Source: Sphaerothrix gracilis (lineage in GTDB: Bacteria; Cyanobacteriota; Cyanobacteriia; Phormidesmidales; Phormidesmidaceae). Taken from it: a stretch of DNA of 64,000 nt. Positions 42,251-49,778 of this stretch are shown here, piece after piece; the stretch's first letter is position 1; the number at the start of each line of letters is the position of its first letter. The DNA lies in contig NZ_JASATW010000028.1 in assembly GCF_030405905.1 (NCBI RefSeq), positions 1 through 64,000 of the forward strand, read 5' to 3'. Below the pieces are notes generated by a model. That model made no database searches. It was given only the letters and a program-made list of their open reading frames with translations, and was not told the origin of the DNA. The position numbers and the translations under genes are program-made.

Positions 42251-43543
42251 TTACACCAAGCTGCGCCCCTGAATGCTGGCTAGCTCTTCCTCGGTCAGCG
42301 CCCCCTGACCGCTAAAGTAGCCAGCCGCTTTTTTAGCCTCAATTTCTACCTTAGCGTCCGCCGGAACCAACTCATCGGGAATGGGAACACGTTCAACAAT
42401 TTCAATGCCAGAGTGGGTGATGGCGTTGTATTTCATATCGCTCATAGAGACGAAGCGATCGATGCGGGTGATGCCCAGCCAGTGCAGCACATCCGGCATC
42501 AGCTCCTGAAACCGCACGTCTTGGACGCCCGCCACGCATTCAGTGCGGGTGAAATAGGCATCGGCGCGATCGCCCCCGGCCTGCCGCTTGCGAGCGTTGT
42601 AGACCAAAAACTTGGTTACTTCTCCCAGGGCCCGCCCCTCTTTGCGAAAATAGACAATCACCCCGGCTCCATTCGTTTGGGCGGTCTGGATGCAGGCTTC
42701 AATGCCGTGGACTAAATAGGGGCGACAGGTGCAAATGTCAGAGCCAAAAACATCGGAGCCGTTGCATTCGTCATGGACCCGCACCGCCAGAGGCCGCTTG
42801 GGGTCAGTGATGGCCTCCACGTCTCCTAGGATGTAAACGGTGATGCCGCCAATGGGGGGTAAGAAAACTTGCACGTCAGGCCGCGTCACGAGCTCCGGGA
42901 ACATGCCGCCCGTTTGCTCAAACAGGGCATAGCGCAGATCAGCTTCTGTGATGCCGAGGCGCTCAGCCACCCCAGGTAAGTACCAAACGGGTTCGATCGC
43001 TGCCTTAGTGACGACTAAATCACCCCCTGGCTTCATAATTTTGCCATCTTCAGCAATGCGGCCCTTTTGCACAGCTTCTTGCAGCTCTGGCATTTGAATA
43101 TGGGCCTGAGTCACCGCAATCGTGGGGCGAATATCGTAGCCCTGCTGAATTAAGGGCTGATAGATCTCTCCCACCAAAGCGCCAAAGGGATCTAAAGAGA
43201 CAATCCTGTCAGCACCCGCCCAGCTAGGATGGGGACCAACCGTAATAACCGGAGACGTATCGGTGAGGTCAGGGCGGTGGTCAGCCTGCAGAGAACCGCT
43301 GGCCACAGCGAGGGCGCGGTAGATGGCATAAGCGCCAGAATGAGTGCCAATGACGTTGCGATGTTCTGGGTCGCTGAGGCTAGCCACAATGGGGCCACGC
43401 TTGAGGGGGTCTGCAGCCCCCCACTCAATGGGCAAAGCCTGTGAACCAAAGCGGCTGGGATGAGAGGTCAAAATGATGTGGCGCGATCGCCCGCTGCCCT
43501 GGCGTCCACCAGCACCGACTCCGTTAGCTGTGTGCTCCGTCAT
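42251..43543 (-). CDS. GTP cyclohydrolase II paralogue, URC1-like
   Basis: 430 residues. The C-terminal half has the GTP cyclohydrolase II fold with zinc ligands C260, C271 and C273 (HDECNGSDVFGSDICTC, same spacing as RibA) and KEGRALGEVTKFLVYNAR in place of the RibA QEGRGIGL loop. The N-terminal half (HIILTSHPSRFGSQ, GTHSGAYAIYRALAVASG) is not the DHBP synthase of ordinary cyanobacterial RibBA. This architecture matches the URC1 group, implicated in uracil catabolism in yeast and some bacteria. Riboflavin synthesis is therefore less likely, although not excluded. It is divergent from a purine-type permease and is followed by a methyltransferase. Confidence 0.82.
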   Translation of the reverse strand: MTEHTANGVGAGGRQGSGRSRHIILTSHPSRFGSQALPIEWGAADPLKRGPIVASLSDPEHRNVIGTHSGAYAIYRALAVASGSLQADHRPDLTDTSPVITVGPHPSWAGADRIVSLDPFGALVGEIYQPLIQQGYDIRPTIAVTQAHIQMPELQEAVQKGRIAEDGKIMKPGGDLVVTKAAIEPVWYLPGVAERLGITEADLRYALFEQTGGMFPELVTRPDVQVFLPPIGGITVYILGDVEAITDPKRPLAVRVHDECNGSDVFGSDICTCRPYLVHGIEACIQTAQTNGAGVIVYFRKEGRALGEVTKFLVYNARKRQAGGDRADAYFTRTECVAGVQDVRFQELMPDVLHWLGITRIDRFVSMSDMKYNAITHSGIEIVERVPIPDELVPADAKVEIEAKKAAGYFSGQGALTEEELASIQGRSLV

Positions 43544-43707
43544 AGATGGCCCTCTTTAGGTCTAAACGGCTAGAAAATATGATCTTAGGCAATTCTGGGC
43601 CGGTTTGCTGTCCTTGGGGCAGTCGGTTTTGCCATCTAGCCGCTGTGAACACAGTCACTTGACCTTATCCGTATTATCATGACCTGCAAAATTATCTGTC
43701 TGTCACC

Positions 43708-45120
43708 ATGACCCAGAACTTCACGCCCCCCGAAACGCGGCCGCCGCAGCAGTCGGAGCCGGGAGCGATCGCCCAGTTTTTTCAGTTCGAGACCCTGCAA
43801 ACCAACCTTAGAACTGAGACATTCGCTGGAATTACGACCTTCATCACGATGGCCTACATCCTGGTGGTAAATCCAGGGATTCTCTCAAACGCGGTTTTTC
43901 TCAGCGAAAACGGCGATTTATTTCCGCAACTGGTGGTGGCTACGGCGATCTCAGGGGCGATCGCCACCTTGATTATGGGTCTGCTGGCAAACTATCCCAT
44001 TGCCCTCGCTCCGGGCATGGGCCTGAATGCCTTCTTTGCCTTTTCGGTCGTCCTCGGTTTGGGGATTGACTGGCGGGTAGCGCTGGCGGCAGTGCTAGTT
44101 GAGGGCATCATCTTTATCATTCTCACCCTCACCAATGTTCGCAGCGCCATCATTACCGCTATTCCAGAATGTCTCAAACGAGCCACTGCGGTGGGCATTG
44201 GCTTTTTCATCGCCTATATCGCCCTGGCGGGAGATCCGGCTACGGGCGGTGCTGGCATTATCGTGGCGGATGAAGCGACCAAGACAGCCTTAGGCAATCT
44301 AGCTCAGCCACAGACGCTCATGGCGCTAGCTGGCATTCTGATTACTGCTGCTTTCGTGGCCCGTCGTCTGAAGGGCGCTCTGCTGTGGGGCATTCTGGCG
44401 ACGGCGCTGCTGGGCTGGATTTTGGGCGTGAGTCCCTGGCCGAGCGGCGTGGTGGATATTCCTGCTTGGCCGGGAGATTTGATCGGACAGGCATTTGTGG
44501 GTCTGGGACAAATTGGTGACAACTGGGGCAATTTCTTGGCAGTTGTATTCGTTTTCCTGTTTGTGGACCTGTTTGACACGATCGGCACCCTCTCTGGCGT
44601 TGGCGTGCAGGCTGGCTTTATCAATGAACGGGGAGAACTGCCCAAGGCCAATCAGGCTTTGCTCGCCGATGCCGTGGGCACGACAGCCGGGGCTGTTCTA
44701 GGTACTTCGACTGTGACTAGCTATATTGAGTCGGCGGCGGGGGTTTCTGAAGGGGGACGCTCTGGCTTTACGGCGGTCGTTGTGGCGGGGTTGTTTGTCG
44801 CCTCCATCTTCTTTATTCCCTTGCTGTCCGCCATTCCGGCCTATGCCACGGCGGCGGCGCTGCTGATTGTGGGGGTGCTGATGGCGGGCAATGTCACCGG
44901 GATTAACTGGAGCGATCCGGCAGAGTCAATTCCCTGCTTTTTGACAATTTTGCTAATGCCGCTGACTTTCTCGATCGCGGAGGGCCTAGCGGTTGGCTTC
45001 ATTGCCTATCCGCTAGTGAAAGCGTTTCAGGGCAAGGCCCATGAGGTCGGCGTTGTGGTTTGGATTTTGGCGGCAGTGTTTGTGCTGCGGTTTGTACTGA
45101 TGGGGCTGGGGATTGCGTAG
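43708..45120 (+). CDS. NCS2-family purine permease (AzgA type)
   Basis: 470 residues, about 12-14 membrane helices. AzgA-group marks are ETFAGITTFITMAYILVVNP near residues 38-57, ANYPIALAPGMGLNAFFAF near 95-113, VFLFVDLFDTIGTLSGVG near 285-302 and STVTSYIESAAGVSEGGRSG near 333-352. The family imports hypoxanthine, guanine or adenine with protons. The divergent URC1-like gene across 164 bp suggests a nucleobase uptake and use locus. Confidence 0.92.
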   Translation: MTQNFTPPETRPPQQSEPGAIAQFFQFETLQTNLRTETFAGITTFITMAYILVVNPGILSNAVFLSENGDLFPQLVVATAISGAIATLIMGLLANYPIALAPGMGLNAFFAFSVVLGLGIDWRVALAAVLVEGIIFIILTLTNVRSAIITAIPECLKRATAVGIGFFIAYIALAGDPATGGAGIIVADEATKTALGNLAQPQTLMALAGILITAAFVARRLKGALLWGILATALLGWILGVSPWPSGVVDIPAWPGDLIGQAFVGLGQIGDNWGNFLAVVFVFLFVDLFDTIGTLSGVGVQAGFINERGELPKANQALLADAVGTTAGAVLGTSTVTSYIESAAGVSEGGRSGFTAVVVAGLFVASIFFIPLLSAIPAYATAAALLIVGVLMAGNVTGINWSDPAESIPCFLTILLMPLTFSIAEGLAVGFIAYPLVKAFQGKAHEVGVVVWILAAVFVLRFVLMGLGIA

Positions 45121-45143
45121 TGAGTGGTGAGTAGGCGGGAGTG

Positions 45144-45262
45144 TAGAGATGGGGAGGATGGGGGAGATGGGGAGGATGGGGAAGATAGGGGAAATAGGGG
45201 AGATGAAGAGATGGGGAGGATGGGGGAGATGGAGAGATGGGGAAGATAGGGGAGATGGGGAA
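45144..45262 (-). repeat. Low-complexity array of CATCTCCCC/CCATCC units
   Basis: G-rich on the plus strand, built of GGGGAGATGG and GGGGAGGATG units with a higher-order duplication of 62 bp (copies starting at 45147 and 45209). Read on the minus strand it gives Pro/Ser/His/Leu-rich frames. It begins about 25 bp past the permease stop and abuts the transposase remnant. Confidence 0.85.
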
Positions 45263-45265
45263 GTT

Positions 45266-45570
45266 TTGAGTGTTAAAACACTTTCGGCTTCGGCCTGACT
45301 TATCCACAGTCCCAGCAGCGCTTTGTTGCCCTCAGTGCTGATAGCCAAAGCAACATAAACTGCTCGCTTGCTGGTGCGCTCTGAAACTCTGATGTTCACG
45401 TAAAGCGCATCGAGATAGACAATAGGATACAGTTCATTAAGTGGGCGGGCTTGTCGTGCCTTGACCTCTTCGCCAGTGCGATATCTCTGATGGGCAGTGA
45501 TAACCTGTAAGGTGGCTGCGATAGCAAATGCCTGATGAGTAAAAGGCGGCTGCGCTTGAGCCTGTGACAC
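45266..45570 (-). pseudogene. IS256-family (mutator-type) transposase remnant
   Basis: The minus-strand frame reads RPLNELYPIVYLDALYVNIR, then KRAVYVALAISTEGNKALLGLWISQAEAE, which match the start of the IS256 catalytic domain (first catalytic aspartate in YLDALYV). The rest of the catalytic domain, with the other two acidic residues, is missing; the frame instead runs into the low-complexity array. The N-terminal region is also short. No flanking inverted repeats were seen. It is a dead fragment, left by an insertion between the permease and DUF3177 genes. Confidence 0.8.
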
Positions 45571-45590
45571 TTGTACGTTGATCGAAATCT

Positions 45591-46187
45591 ATGTTTACCC
45601 CTTCGCTGCTGCAGGCTTTAGTTTGGACAGACTATCGGCTGGCTGTTTTATTCACAGTTATTTTGCCGCTAGTATTGCTGCTCTGGGCCTTTGTCAAAAA
45701 GTCAGAGGCCATTCAGCATCTGCTAACGATTTACTGGAAAGTTGCTAGCCTGCTGGCGATTACGGTTTATCTGATGATTGGGGGCTTTGCCTTCAGCTTT
45801 ATCTCGGCGCTGATGGCGCGGGTGTTGATCCCTCTCAGCCTCTGGTTTTGGGAAGATCTCAATGAAGAAATTGACGATCAGCAGCCAACCCCGCTAAAGA
45901 TAGCTTTCACAGGCTGGCGCTGGGCCGTCACCATCTACAGCGTCATTGGCGGCATTTTAGAACTATTCTTCCTGCGCTGCGCTTTTTCCAGAACGGCTTT
46001 CACCGGGGCTGACTGTCAGACCTGGCTCGCGCCGCCGCTGATGTACAAGGAATATTTTCACGCCGGCACGACCTATGGCTTTTTAGGCTTTTTAGGCATT
46101 GTGGGGCTAATTATTTATCTGCTGTGTTTAGGTTATTTCGTCTTTTTCCGCCTGGGCAAGCAGGGCCGAACGGCAACTTATCAATAA
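45591..46187 (+). CDS. DUF3177-family membrane protein
   Basis: 198 residues with about four to five membrane helices (LAVLFTVILPLVLLLWAFV, LLAITVYLMIGGFAFSFISA, VTIYSVIGGILELFFLRC, FLGIVGLIIYLLCLGYFVFF). The pattern, with LSLWFWEDLNEEIDD between helices and CQTWLAPPLMYKEYFHAG near residue 140, fits the cyanobacterial DUF3177 family of unknown function. It begins just right of the transposase remnant, so its native upstream region may have been altered by that insertion. A 100-residue protein gene follows 52 bases later. Confidence 0.82.
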   Translation: MFTPSLLQALVWTDYRLAVLFTVILPLVLLLWAFVKKSEAIQHLLTIYWKVASLLAITVYLMIGGFAFSFISALMARVLIPLSLWFWEDLNEEIDDQQPTPLKIAFTGWRWAVTIYSVIGGILELFFLRCAFSRTAFTGADCQTWLAPPLMYKEYFHAGTTYGFLGFLGIVGLIIYLLCLGYFVFFRLGKQGRTATYQ

Positions 46188-46239
46188 AAGCTTAGACAAT
46201 CTAGGCGTCTCAACCTAGACGGACTAGAGATAGACGGCT

Positions 46240-46542
46240 ATGACAGATTTGTCTATTGGACAACAGCTAGAGCAATATACGCTAAAGCGTCCGGCTGAGG
46301 TGCTGCTGGTTCGCGCCAAAATCGCTGGTGAAGAGGACGAGGTGATGATTTTTAGAGGATTTTCTAGTTCTCTAATGCGCTCTACCGCCTTTGATCCCGA
46401 TGTGCCGGTTTTGCCTCAGGAGACGCAGGTGATTGAAATTGACCGGCTGCGTGGCCCCTACGTGCCGACCGCGCCCCAGTATATTGAGCAGGGGCTAACC
46501 TGGGAAGAGTTTGAACCGCTGCTGGCTGAGGTGGGGCTATAG
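46240..46542 (+). CDS. Conserved small cyanobacterial/plastid-type protein, unknown function
   Basis: 100 residues, acidic, soluble. Features: LEQYTLKRPAEVLLVRAKIAGEEDEVMIF, then GFSSSLMRSTAFDPDVPVLP and VIEIDRLRGPYVPTAPQYIEQGLTWEEFEPLL. I believe this is a small family conserved in cyanobacteria and plant chloroplasts (DUF7734-like), but the name is from memory. It is probably cotranscribed with the DUF3177 gene and is convergent with sodC. Confidence 0.75.
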   Translation: MTDLSIGQQLEQYTLKRPAEVLLVRAKIAGEEDEVMIFRGFSSSLMRSTAFDPDVPVLPQETQVIEIDRLRGPYVPTAPQYIEQGLTWEEFEPLLAEVGL

Positions 46543-46588
46543 GGGCAGTTCGCTCTGATACCCGTTGGGTAATTTGCCAAGCAGTCTT

Positions 46589-47149
46589 TTACTGAGCGTT
46601 TAGGCTTAACTGAATCACGCCGCAGCCAATCCGATCGCCCGCATTGCCGGTTGGTTGGCCAAAGTCATCCGCCTCGGCGTGAAGAATGACCGCGCGATCG
46701 GCGATCGCATACTCGCCTGAGGTCAGGGATAGGTTAGAGACTTCCAGCGTCAAGATGCCAGAGCCATCTTCCCCGATCGCAATGTTGCCTAAATCTCCGG
46801 CGTGGGCGTCGTCGAAGCCGTCGGCGGGCAGATAGCCGTGGCTGACCTCGTCTGGATTGAAGTGGCTGCCCGCCGCCTTACCGCCATTGGCGCAGCTACC
46901 CGTGGTGTGGATGTGAAAGCCATGATTGCCCGGCGGCACTTCCAACAGGCTGGCCTGCACCTGAAGTCCCTCATCGGTGGTCTGAAACTGAGCATAGCCC
47001 AAAGCCACGTCGGGATTCGTAGTGCTGTAGATGGTGGCCTCGGCATACGTGTCTGCATCACCAAACAAACCCGCTTGGGCAGCCTGGGCCGGAATTAAGC
47101 AGGTGAGCGCGATCGCTACCGTAACGATCAGTCGCAAAAAGTGTTTCAT
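46589..47149 (-). CDS. sodC: Periplasmic Cu/Zn superoxide dismutase
   Basis: 186 residues with a signal peptide (FLRLIVTVAIALTCLIPAQAAQA). Metal and structural residues are intact: HGFHIHTTGSC (copper histidines and disulfide cysteine), GSHFNP, HAGDLGN (zinc His and Asp), VILHAEADDFG (copper His), and GDRIGCGVIQL (second disulfide Cys). It converts superoxide to peroxide in the periplasm. Cu/Zn enzymes are less usual in cyanobacteria than Fe, Mn or Ni types. An imperfect inverted repeat about 55-90 bases upstream may be its operator. Confidence 0.95.
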   Translation of the reverse strand: MKHFLRLIVTVAIALTCLIPAQAAQAGLFGDADTYAEATIYSTTNPDVALGYAQFQTTDEGLQVQASLLEVPPGNHGFHIHTTGSCANGGKAAGSHFNPDEVSHGYLPADGFDDAHAGDLGNIAIGEDGSGILTLEVSNLSLTSGEYAIADRAVILHAEADDFGQPTGNAGDRIGCGVIQLSLNAQ

Positions 47150-47205
47150 CTTGGGTATTCTCTAAGCCTCTACTGCTCAGAGTATCGTTTGATCCAGTGA
47201 AAGTC

Positions 47206-47237
47206 CTCTATCGATATAGTGTTGTTTATCAATAGAG
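47206..47237. promoter_or_regulatory. Imperfect palindrome between sodC and DAHP synthase genes
   Basis: CTCTATCGATA (47206-47216) and TATCAATAGAG (47227-47237) form 11-bp arms with one mismatch, 10 bases apart, in the divergent promoter region. Size and position suit a dimeric regulator, perhaps an oxidative-stress one given sodC. No regulator is identified. Confidence 0.4.
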
Positions 47238-47394
47238 AACCAGAATTTGTTAATTTGACAACAAAATTAAAATTTACCAATTCTGGACAAATCTCTTCAC
47301 CAAGGATTCAAAATCAACCCACAATAGAAAAAGTTCACCCTAAGCAATATTGACAGTTTTGCCCCAGTCTTCTGCAAATACGCTGCCCAAGTCT

Positions 47395-48471
47395 ATGTAT
47401 AAAACTCAAGACCTGCACGTCGTTGAAACCCGCCCCTTGATTAGCCCTGCCTTCATTCACCACGAGTTGCCCATGACCGACGCCGCGGCAGCGGTAGTGG
47501 CAGAAACCCGCGATCGCATTCGCAACATCCTCTACAACGAAGATCGGCGGCTCTTGGTCGTGGTTGGCCCCTGCTCCATCCATGATGTTGATGCGGCCTA
47601 TGAGTATGGGCAAAAGCTGGCAGTCCTGCGGAGTGAACTGGCCGATCAGCTAGAGATTGTCATGCGGGTCTATTTTGAAAAGCCGCGCACTAGCATCGGC
47701 TGGAAGGGCTTAATCAACGATCCGCACCTGGACGACAGCTACGATATCAATACCGGACTGCGCCTAGCCCGCAAGCTGCTGCTGGATTTAGCGCACAGCG
47801 GTCTACCCGCAGCCACAGAACTGCTCGATCCAATTACGCCCCAATATATCGCCGACGTTATTGCCTGGACGGCGATCGGTGCCCGCACCACCGAAAGCCA
47901 GACCCACCGCGAGATGGCTTCTGGGCTGTCGATGCCCATCGGTTTCAAGAACAATACCGACGGCAGCCTGCAGGCGGCCATTAACGCTATGCTCGCCGCT
48001 AGCCAGCCCCACCATTTTCTCGGCATTAACCACCACGGACTGGCGAGCATCGTAGCGACGACGGGCAACCCGGACTGTCATTTGGTGCTGCGCGGTGGTA
48101 AAAACGGCCCCAACTATGCGGTAGAGCAAGTGGAGCAGGCAGCACAGGCTCTCATCAAGCAGCGGCTGAATCCGCGCATCATGGTGGACTGCAGCCACGC
48201 TAATGCCAATAAGGATCACAACCGCCAGGTAGCGGTTCTCCAAAATATTGCCGAGCAGATCGAAGCGGGGTCGCGCCATCTGCTGGGCGTGATGATTGAA
48301 AGTCACCTAGTGGCAGGCAAACAGGCGATTCAGCAAGATCGCAACCAGCTTGTTTATGGCCAGAGCATCACCGATGCCTGCGTTGACTTTGAAACCACAG
48401 AAACGATGCTGCGCAACTTGGCAAAAGCAGTCAAGTGTTCCACCCCTGACTATTTAAGGCTGGGAACATAG
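47395..48471 (+). CDS. 3-deoxy-D-arabino-heptulosonate 7-phosphate synthase, class I
   Basis: First enzyme of the shikimate pathway: joins phosphoenolpyruvate and erythrose 4-phosphate. Class I (AroFGH) motifs: VVVGPCSIHD, VYFEKPRTSIGWKGLINDP, GFKNNTDGS, LRGGKNGPNY and MVDCSHANANKDH with metal ligands; about 358 residues from ATG 47395. A TTG at 47350 would add 15 residues, but MYKTQDLHVVETRPL fits the usual N-terminus. Which aromatic amino acid inhibits it cannot be told. It converges on the metallophosphoesterase gene with a 22-base tail overlap. Confidence 0.95.
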   Translation: MYKTQDLHVVETRPLISPAFIHHELPMTDAAAAVVAETRDRIRNILYNEDRRLLVVVGPCSIHDVDAAYEYGQKLAVLRSELADQLEIVMRVYFEKPRTSIGWKGLINDPHLDDSYDINTGLRLARKLLLDLAHSGLPAATELLDPITPQYIADVIAWTAIGARTTESQTHREMASGLSMPIGFKNNTDGSLQAAINAMLAASQPHHFLGINHHGLASIVATTGNPDCHLVLRGGKNGPNYAVEQVEQAAQALIKQRLNPRIMVDCSHANANKDHNRQVAVLQNIAEQIEAGSRHLLGVMIESHLVAGKQAIQQDRNQLVYGQSITDACVDFETTETMLRNLAKAVKCSTPDYLRLGT

Positions 48472-49631
48472 GGCTGATTTTGCTCTGCTGCAGACAGGTC
48501 AGCTAGGGCCAAATCGCGCCGAATTAGGCGGCCATTTGGCCCCACAATTTGGCGGGGCAGTGCCGCTAGCTCGATGACGCTGCGATCGCCCATGTTGTAG
48601 CCCGTATAGACGGTTTGGTCAGACTCCCAGAAAATATCCACTACCGTCAGCGTTTGCATGGGGGCGTCAATCCGGTTTAGCCAGGTGCGAGGGCCGCTGC
48701 CTAGAGCACCGCAGTGCAGAAACTCCAAGCTTCCGGCTCTAGCCGGATAGTAAGCGTGGTGATGGCCGCAGATATAGCTGTGGACATTGTGACGCTCTAG
48801 CAAAGCCCGTAACTGATCAGCACCGTCGAGAATTTCCCCGGCGCGATCGCGGCCCTGAGATACGGCATAAAACGGCAGGTGGCCGATGATGATGCGCCGC
48901 CTAGCATTTTGAGCCGCCGGGCTGGCTAAACTGCGATCGGCCCAGGCCAGCTCGGCCTCAGAGACGCTAGCCGACGAAGCATCCCAAACCAGGTAAAAAA
49001 TATCGTTTTGCAGGGCGCTGTAGTAGAAAGGATAGCCAGCGCGATCGACAAAGTTGAGGCCCGTTTCACGTCCAGCCTCGTTCCAGTAGGCACCCGCCAT
49101 CTGCCGTTCCAGGGCGTAGAGAAAGTTACCGTTGACCCTGACGCTAGAGGCATCATGGTTGCCCAGGGTGAAGATGAACGGCAGCCCGCTCTGGCGGATG
49201 GGCTGAAACACTTTCTGGTCGAATCCGGCCCACATGGCCCCAATTTCGGCTTCTGTCAGCGACAGCTTTTGCCCCGCCACCATATCCCCAGCGCAGACGA
49301 CTAAATCTGGTTGCCATTCAGCTAGCATTGCCGCCGCTTCTTTGACTTCACCCCGGTAGTCCGTCGAGCCATAGGGACTGTTGATATCGCTGAAGACCAC
49401 CAGCCGCACATCGCCTCGCTGCGGCCCGTACATGCCTGCGGGAGCCGGGTTAGTGGGCATCACCGTCTTGGCCCCGGTTTTCAGGGTTTCGTTGGCGGTG
49501 GCGATCGCCTCTGTCTGTGCTAAAGCAGGCGTCAGCGAATCGCGGCTAAAAACGCGGTGGCTCGCCCAGCTCGTACTCGCTCCTAGGGTTAGCCCCCCCA
49601 AAACCAAAAAATGACGACGACTCAGGCCCAT
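48450..49631 (-). CDS. Exported calcineurin-like metallophosphoesterase (Tat signal)
   Basis: 393 residues. Twin-arginine signal LSRRHFLVLGGLTLGAS followed by an Ala-rich cleavage region (LAQTEA). The phosphoesterase blocks are present: VVFSDIN, LVVCAGDMV, FTLGNHDASS, RRIIIGHLPFYA and CGHHHAYYP. The first block has DIN where the family usually has DxH, so one metal-binding histidine is replaced by Asn. Export through Tat suggests folding with metal in the cytoplasm. Substrate unknown. Its stop overlaps the DAHP synthase stop by 22 bases. Confidence 0.87.
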   Translation of the reverse strand: MGLSRRHFLVLGGLTLGASTSWASHRVFSRDSLTPALAQTEAIATANETLKTGAKTVMPTNPAPAGMYGPQRGDVRLVVFSDINSPYGSTDYRGEVKEAAAMLAEWQPDLVVCAGDMVAGQKLSLTEAEIGAMWAGFDQKVFQPIRQSGLPFIFTLGNHDASSVRVNGNFLYALERQMAGAYWNEAGRETGLNFVDRAGYPFYYSALQNDIFYLVWDASSASVSEAELAWADRSLASPAAQNARRRIIIGHLPFYAVSQGRDRAGEILDGADQLRALLERHNVHSYICGHHHAYYPARAGSLEFLHCGALGSGPRTWLNRIDAPMQTLTVVDIFWESDQTVYTGYNMGDRSVIELAALPRQIVGPNGRLIRRDLALADLSAAEQNQPYVPSLK

Positions 49632-49778
49632 AGTCAGGTCAACTGCAACAGATCACCCAAACTTTAGCACTCCCTGATTCAACTGTGGTTAAGACGCAGC
49701 TCTCTCTCTCTCTGGCTGGATGCTAATTTGGCAAAATTGAATTCCAATACGGGGCAAGTCGCCTACTTTTTACCTCCT

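Noticed and set aside
43643..43654. CTGTG-AA-CACAG inverted repeat between the cyclohydrolase and permease genes as an operator
   Set aside because: Arms of only five bases are too short to support without conservation data.
49699..49714. CT dinucleotide run before the aconitase gene
   Set aside because: Short simple-sequence run with no further structure.
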